A stretch of 64,000 bases of DNA from Hyalella azteca. Lineage: Eukaryota > Arthropoda > Malacostraca > Amphipoda > Hyalellidae. The translations under genes and the position numbers were made by a program. The notes under the pieces are model-generated. The model was not told the DNA's origin and made no database searches. It saw only the letters and a program-made list of their open reading frames with translations. Location of the stretch: assembly GCF_000764305.2 (NCBI RefSeq), contig NW_025933165.1:1-64000 (forward strand), in the 5' to 3' direction. Shown here piece by piece: positions 58,089 through 64,000 of this stretch; the first letter of the stretch is position 1, and each line of letters opens with the position of its first letter.

Positions 58089-58242
58089 GTGGACCAGGTG
58101 TGCAAGGCGTACGCCTGGAAGTGTCGCGGGGTGTTTGGGGTGATCGCCCACACCACACCCCGCCGCCTCATGCTCATGGTCGACGCCTTCTTCGCCAACA
58201 ACCTCCTGCTTGACAGCGATCTTCACGTCACTAAGATCCTCA
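58089..58242 (+). CDS. right-hand gene, exon 4
   Basis: Acceptor TGCTACGTGTCCAG, donor ATCCTCA/GTGAGA; 51 codons plus one base. It continues the ordered block of exon 3: VDQVCKAYAWKCRGVFGVIA, then HTTPRRLMLMVDAFFANNLL and LDSDLHVTKIL. Alternation of hydrophobic and charged residues suggests a folded alpha/beta domain shared by the end of exon 3 and this exon, about 90 residues. GC- and CpG-rich. No named family. Confidence 0.72.
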
Positions 58243-59250
58243 GTGAGACTAGTCATCATTTAAGTCCTTTGATCCGCCGCTAAAACCCTCAGTGTGACTA
58301 GTTCCTTTCTGCATGACTAATGTTTAATGACTGGCACCACCTGCCAGACAGCGTTCTCCACTTTATATAGGTATATGCGTTATGTATAATCATCACTGAG
58401 TTCTCTGATATTGTGCGCCAGCGGACAGTGAGCCTGAACTGTCCAGCTCAGAGCCGAGTGTGTCGAAGCGATCAGATCGCTGAACTCTAGCCTGCCATTT
58501 AGCGACTGAAAGTCGTGCTGACGATCTAGATCACCGCTTTCTGTTAGCGCTGTTCACTTGTCTGCGGTACTCTTGTCTGAAGACAAAATTTGTTGTTTCA
58601 TTTTCATGTTTTTGATCCAATTATTACGCTTTAAAACACCATTCCAGCAAACTATTTTTAACATTCCGGCAAACTATCTATTTTAATCGTCCTGTACTGT
58701 GGCTTTCATCCTGCGTAATCGAAAGACAGATCGATAAATGGTGACGTCATGAAAGCGGCTCTTATGTTTACGAGTGTTATGAGTGATCTTATTTGATTTG
58801 CCCTTGATTTTGGATGGCGTAGTCGTCTGTACATATGACATGTGTCGTTAATTTATTTTTTGAAACAACGTGTAAGCTAAGATTTAATAGGACCTTGAGT
58901 GTGTAGAAGTTTAAGCCTGGTGACACAGATGACTTATTCTACTCATTTAGCCTAGTTGAGCTTGTCAAATGAGATATACGTAATATCGTAAACTCCAAGC
59001 GATCTTTTTAGTAATCGAAAATGCACAGCAATTTTTGTGGGTAATTTTTTTCCCTGTTATATAATTATTATCGTTTAATCCTACTAAACACATAAATTAA
59101 TGCCCATGTAAGGATTTCGTTATCACCTTTGAAACTGAACATAATTGTCCTTGTATCATGCTAAGGAAGATCTAACAAGCTTCAATAATCCTGAAACATC
59201 AGTTTATTTCCGACATCTTATCCTTGTTACTAAAAGATTTGTTGACGCAG

Positions 59251-59418
59251 CCGTGGACTGCGTGGGGGTGCCAGGTCGGCTGACAGACCCAGGCAGTATC
59301 GCCGAGTGCGCGACACCAGGCGGCTACTACACGACAGCCAAGCAGCACCAGCACACCTCGCTGCTCGACGCCGCGCGCTGCCTCTCTGCTGCCGACGTGT
59401 CCAGAGCCCCCTCCCCAG
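59251..59418 (+). CDS. right-hand gene, exon 5
   Basis: Acceptor TTTGTTGACGCAG, donor CCCCAG/GTCAGA. Two bases complete the codon left by exon 4, then 55 codons (VDCVGVPGRLTDPGSIAECA; TTAKQHQHTSLLDAARCLSA), then one base. The frame before the acceptor is open but AT-rich and not coding-like. The phase agreement on both sides supports the exon. Confidence 0.7.
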
Positions 59419-62261
59419 GTCAGATATACTCTAGACCCGCAAAAATTAATTTAATTAAACAGATTTGGTTAGTCGAAATATTACTGAATGAGGGTACCGA
59501 TCAATGTAATATGTTTCATACCCAGTGTAATAAATTCAAATGAAGAGATTATGTTACCAGAAAGGGGAAAAGGTCCTAATCATTTTAATTAAAGTATTCT
59601 GTACTCGGGGTATTTAATTCTCCTCAAACAGCATCATTCTGTGTATTTATGATCATACCTAGTGAAGGTATATTTGTACCTATGCAGTCCCACAAGGTTT
59701 AAAGAAAGATGGAGAGATAATATTAGCGGACAGTTTGGATGCCAAAGTAGAGATCATTATAATATCTTACTATCGTGTTCCCGTGCTAAAGTTTGGATTA
59801 ATTTTCAAATGAAGAGTTCAGATGAAATTGGAATTTTACAGTCAAAGATAAATTTGAAATTTTAGGATCGTGAAGGTCATTACATTCAAATAGGTATCTA
59901 TATATATAGTGTGCTATTATTTAAATAGATTTATTTTAGGATCGGCATCGCTGTCTGCCTGTTGAACGGTCGATCCCATGGTGGGAGGCTAATATCCTCG
60001 TAGAATGTAGAGCCTAAGTTATGTTTTCTACGATATTATTGGTTCGGGAGTACGGTTCATGTCTTTATGTTCTGTTAATTCAAGAAGATAACTTTTCGAG
60101 TCTCTGTTGCCTCAGTTATTATCGTACAATCCCATATTATTCTGATGTTTAATTCACAGTGGATATAAAATATATATGTTTCAACGAGCATGGATTCTAT
60201 TATTTTGTATACTTTCTAGATCATAACTTTGTTTTAAGCCATGTACATCAATTTCTGTACATTTTTTGTTTTTGTTAAACATGATCATCAATAAACGTTA
60301 ATTTTTTTGTATTTTCACGATTCCTTTTTGGTTCTCCTTGCAGCTCAGTAGCATGAATACCACACAGTCACGCAACTCACTTCACTCGTATGCTCTCACA
60401 TGATCAAATATTCTGGTCATTCAACGAACAATGGAACTTCCATTCCTGTACTTATGGTGTTACACAGTACACACATTCTTATCCTGTACACATGGGTACA
60501 CTTAATCACTTCTGGTAGAAATGACACTATTGATAAGAGTATGAACACTCAACGGTTTCCACTTTGATATTCGTATTTTTCGAACTAATATTTTACGTAT
60601 AGTTATAGAAATGAAAATACACATAGATACTTGAAATCGTTTTCCAACATACATATTTCATGGGATACATAAAAAGTCAACTTTATCGCTCATAAATTCA
60701 GTATGATGAAGAAAAATACCGAAAAATGATCGTTTATTGAACAATTATTGACGAAATTAAGTAGATATAACTTTAAAGAAATCGTCAAACGTAAGGCGCT
60801 GTGCTCAACATGATAAGATTTACGTACCTACTTATAATAGATACACGTCGCGCTACAGTACATTTTTGCCACATCTCGTAGCCGGTCTCTTCTTACACCG
60901 CCAACAATGAGTAAGTTTTCATTGTAGTTGTTATATAATATTTTGATTAAGTAGTGGCTTCTGTCGTTGATGAATTAACAATCGCGTAAATGCCATTAAT
61001 TTTCGTATACCCACTAGTTCCATGTCGGAAAACAACTTATAATTTTTTAATTTGTTTGAAGTTGTAATCCGAGAAAACGCTCTTCCGTTTTAGGAGGAGC
61101 GTAGCGTTCTAAAACTAACGACTTTCAAATCAATTTGCTCTTTAACGCTCAACATCACATGAAATACACAAAAGAGAGCCGTTGAATCTGAAAACGCTCT
61201 TGAACCTATTGAACTGCACACAAAACTAACGCCAACTTTCAGCTTATGAGAACTACAGAGAGGCGGTTGCCTATAAAATTCGCGTGGCGGTTGCCTATAA
61301 AAATAAATGACTCCGAATTACAAGCGAATCTTGAGTCGTGGTCTTGCCAACATTTTACGACAACTTCCAATTCTTGCGAGTTGCGATATGGTTGAATATT
61401 TCCCCTGTACATGAAATCACTTACGATCAGAGCTTGTAAAGATCATTTTGTACACGTAGGATCTGTTAATTTTTCTAATCGACTCATCGATTGCGACCAG
61501 CAAAATTTGAGAAGAGGACATTCATTCATGAACAAATATGTGTTTATTACCGTTGCTGACTTACACAAACCTTACCTGTATTGTTTTTCCTTTATTAATC
61601 AATTTTTCCATCCTTATGAGTTTGTAATTAATTTTGTACACACATTGTTTGTATTACGTGTGGCGTTCGACTAGTCATGACTAATTTTGGGTTGATATAG
61701 AAGCATACGCTGGTTACTTCTAAAATAATTCGTCCTGCAGCCTAATGATGTAAGGTTATCGTTGATCCATCTAACTGAATAGTTAAAAAAACCTATGATC
61801 TATCAGTCCCGAGTATAACTCATCCTAAGTTGTATTATTCAATAATGATAAACAATGAAGCGGTTCTTATGGTACTCAGAATAGTCTAATACTACCGCAC
61901 ATCGAAGGTGAGTAATTATCAGAGCATTTTTTTCGTGCTGATGATCCGTACAATGAATAATGTTTGAAATAGATCATTTCTTATTATATCAACTTCGCTA
62001 GGTCCATTAATTGGAATATTATTTCATTAATGAAAATTATTGAATGAAAGGTTATATGTTGGTATTGAAATCCTTGTTCTCAATGACTGTTGTTGATCAT
62101 TAACTTGACATTTATAATGTAAATGAAAAGTATTTGCTTGATTCAGGCTAGTACAGTCTCAATTCTGGCTAGCATTCAGGTACAACCGATTACGGTATTT
62201 GTTAGGATCTACGGCATTCTATGTTGATGTATAATAATTCTGGCGTTCTATGGTCCCGCAG
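59419..62261. other. intron of right-hand gene
   Basis: 2.8 kb, AT-rich, no repeat family from elsewhere in the window and no convincing extra exon. A missed in-phase exon cannot be excluded. Confidence 0.5.
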
Positions 62262-64000
62262 AGCAACCCATCGTATTCCAGCCGTATTGCCGGCCTGTCA
62301 AAATCCCTCACCTGCGAAGCCGCTTGCATCGAACAGCTCCTTGTCTGAAACAACACTCATCTTCGTCAAGTTTTTCAATGGAAGCTGCTTGCGCTGCCAA
62401 ATCTGATCAACTCCTTCGGTTCTCATCCAGCAGTTCAAGTAGCGAAAGCAAGAGCATTTCTACAGACTCTGATGACTTGCCTGTTCCTCCTGTTGATCTG
62501 CAAATGTTTTGTCCTAGAGGCTGGGCCATCTCAGGACAACGAATCGTTATTGGTCAGCCTCTTGTTTCTGACAAAGCTCTTCTCACCGAGAAAGAAGTCA
62601 AACTAACTTCTTCAGGTAGAACTTTAGGGAGTCTTTCTTCGGGTACTATCCGAACCAACCCTCTAGGAGACCTCTGGATGGACATGGAAAGCCGTAGGAA
62701 AATGGCATCCGATAATCGAATCACTGAGGAGAGCAGCATCGAGTCTTCTGTCGAGCAGGGTTCATCACATGAGCTACTAACATCTGCCGATCTTGGCACT
62801 TCGCTGGAATCTGAAGAAGCTAGTTTTGAAAGCTCAGAATCCTTTGCAGACTCTACTACTTCGGCGCCAGCTGCCAAAGAGACCGCTCCCGAGCGTTGTA
62901 AGCTAGAAACCTTAGATAATCCTGCAAAGATGAGCCAAGATATGCCTAACACCTCAACACGACATGCAACTCACTGTCAAGACTTGGCACCTGTAATGGT
63001 TCACTCACGCAGAACAAATTCGTCCTCGCTAGTGAGGCAGAAAAAGAATGCTAAGAGGAAGAAGAAGCTTCTTCCTCAACAAGAGTTTGATTTGGACGCC
63101 GATGCCGAAATAAAGAAAGATTACAGCGCGTCTGCATCGCTACTCAGGGAAACTTTCGGCCAGCCTAGAAGCGAGATGGTCAGAAATAAAAAATCATCGG
63201 TCGCCAAAAGCGAAAACAATGTCAAGTCAGCGAGCCGATCTCCTTTCCGCACAACAAGTGAACAAGACTTGCTCCGCGCGACTGCAATAATTAGGGAAAA
63301 TCTCACCAATATTGTGGAAAATTACCTTGTTCGTGCCAAGCCCAGTCAGGAAAAAATATCTCCGTCGAAAGCTGCCCTAGACAAATCACTGCTTATTGAG
63401 AAGAAACTGGACCAAGATTACTCCGGGGTACTTTCAATCAATTCCTTAAATTCGAGCAATCCATCATGTTCTGACTTAGTAGCTCCTCGAAGCTCTGATC
63501 TAATACTGCATGAAAGCCATGATGCAATAGAAGGAAGCAATTCGTCAACTTCCAATGCGTATTGTCCATCGGAAACTATTGCCTGTACTAAAGAAATGTC
63601 TCAAAATATTGCTGGCACAGCTTCGAATCTCATAGATAAGTCATATCAATACAAAACTAAAGATATTCCTAACCAAGAGTTGAAGCAAGTTACCGTCAAT
63701 GAGGAAAATTCGGTGTCTGAAAACGCTTCTGCCATTAAGACTGAATTGTTTGCTCCGGGGGGTGTTATTGAGCAAGAACTGAAGGAAGATTTGACAGATG
63801 CGCAGAAACCAATTTCAAAAAACAATTCTCAAAGTCCGACCAAAAATGCTACTTCGATCGAAAGCACTCGAGCAATTGCTGATGGAAATGAGTCTTTTTC
63901 TGGAAACAAATCAGATATTCTAGTTGAAAAATTCGCAGCTACGGAAAAAGACTCCTACTCTACCATGCCCCATGACCAACCTCTTCAAACGACTGCGCTA
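62262..64000 (+). CDS. right-hand gene, exon 6, open to the window end
   Basis: Acceptor TATGGTCCCGCAG; entry phase matches exon 5. The frame then runs 579 codons to the window end without a stop. It begins EQPIVFQPYCRPVKIPHLRS, has a Ser-rich segment (SSSSSFSMEAAC; FSSSSSSSESKSISTDS), an acidic Ser/Glu region, a basic cluster (RQKKNAKRKKKLLPQQ) that could be a nuclear localisation signal, a probable helix (EQDLLRATAIIRENLTNIVE), then long Ser-, Asn- and Glu-rich disordered sequence. No motif known to me. Minus frames at 62554-62952 and 63121-63309 are shadows. The gene continues beyond the window. Confidence 0.75.

Overview
The window looks like nuclear DNA from an animal, most likely an arthropod and probably an insect. 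It is AT-rich and crowded with minisatellites, MITEs, hAT-like and mariner-like DNA transposons and a Penelope-like retroelement remnant. Protein-coding DNA appears only as short exons bounded by GT/AG splice sites. There are no bacterial operons, no CRISPR array, no clear tRNA or rRNA and no recognisable viral genes. Four isolated single N characters (1955, 4824, 8244, 44228), three of them at the edge of a tandem array or homopolymer and the fourth next to a Nextera adapter tail, suggest a scaffold built from five short-read contigs. Order across an N should not be trusted.

Layout. 1-8243: three short contigs with minisatellites and MITEs. 8245-44227: one contig holding a candidate minus-strand gene. 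Its proposed exons (43074-43108, 40493-40618, 27445-27603, 15290-15352, 10081-10201) all have canonical splice dinucleotides and mutually compatible reading phases. They would encode a signal-peptide-like start followed by a basic stretch; I cannot name the family. The first exon is the weakest, because 42935-42987 holds a competing plus-strand start. Introns of this gene hold the Penelope-like element (11800-13562) and many arrays. At two exons the array begins at the 5' splice site and copies it.

41654-42582 contains no CpG, while CpG returns abruptly from 42937; this may mark a promoter boundary next to methylated gene body. 45330-48718 is a duplicated block in which each copy carries insertions the other lacks, so empty sites can be read directly: a TA-flanked MITE in copy 1, and in copy 2 a 1.5-kb fold-back element with two further insertions. 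49745-54100 is a transposon stack: a hAT-like element (CTTTCCAG duplication) with a mariner-like element inside, a TA-flanked TIR element, a palindromic hAT MITE and another TA-flanked MITE.

54581-64000 carries a plus-strand gene in six exons whose phases all agree, ending in a long Ser-rich, acidic exon that runs off the window. The protein is not recognised. Nothing ties the two genes to a common function. The more unusual signals are the splice-donor tandem arrays, the triplicated Penelope endonuclease segment and the nested fold-back structure.
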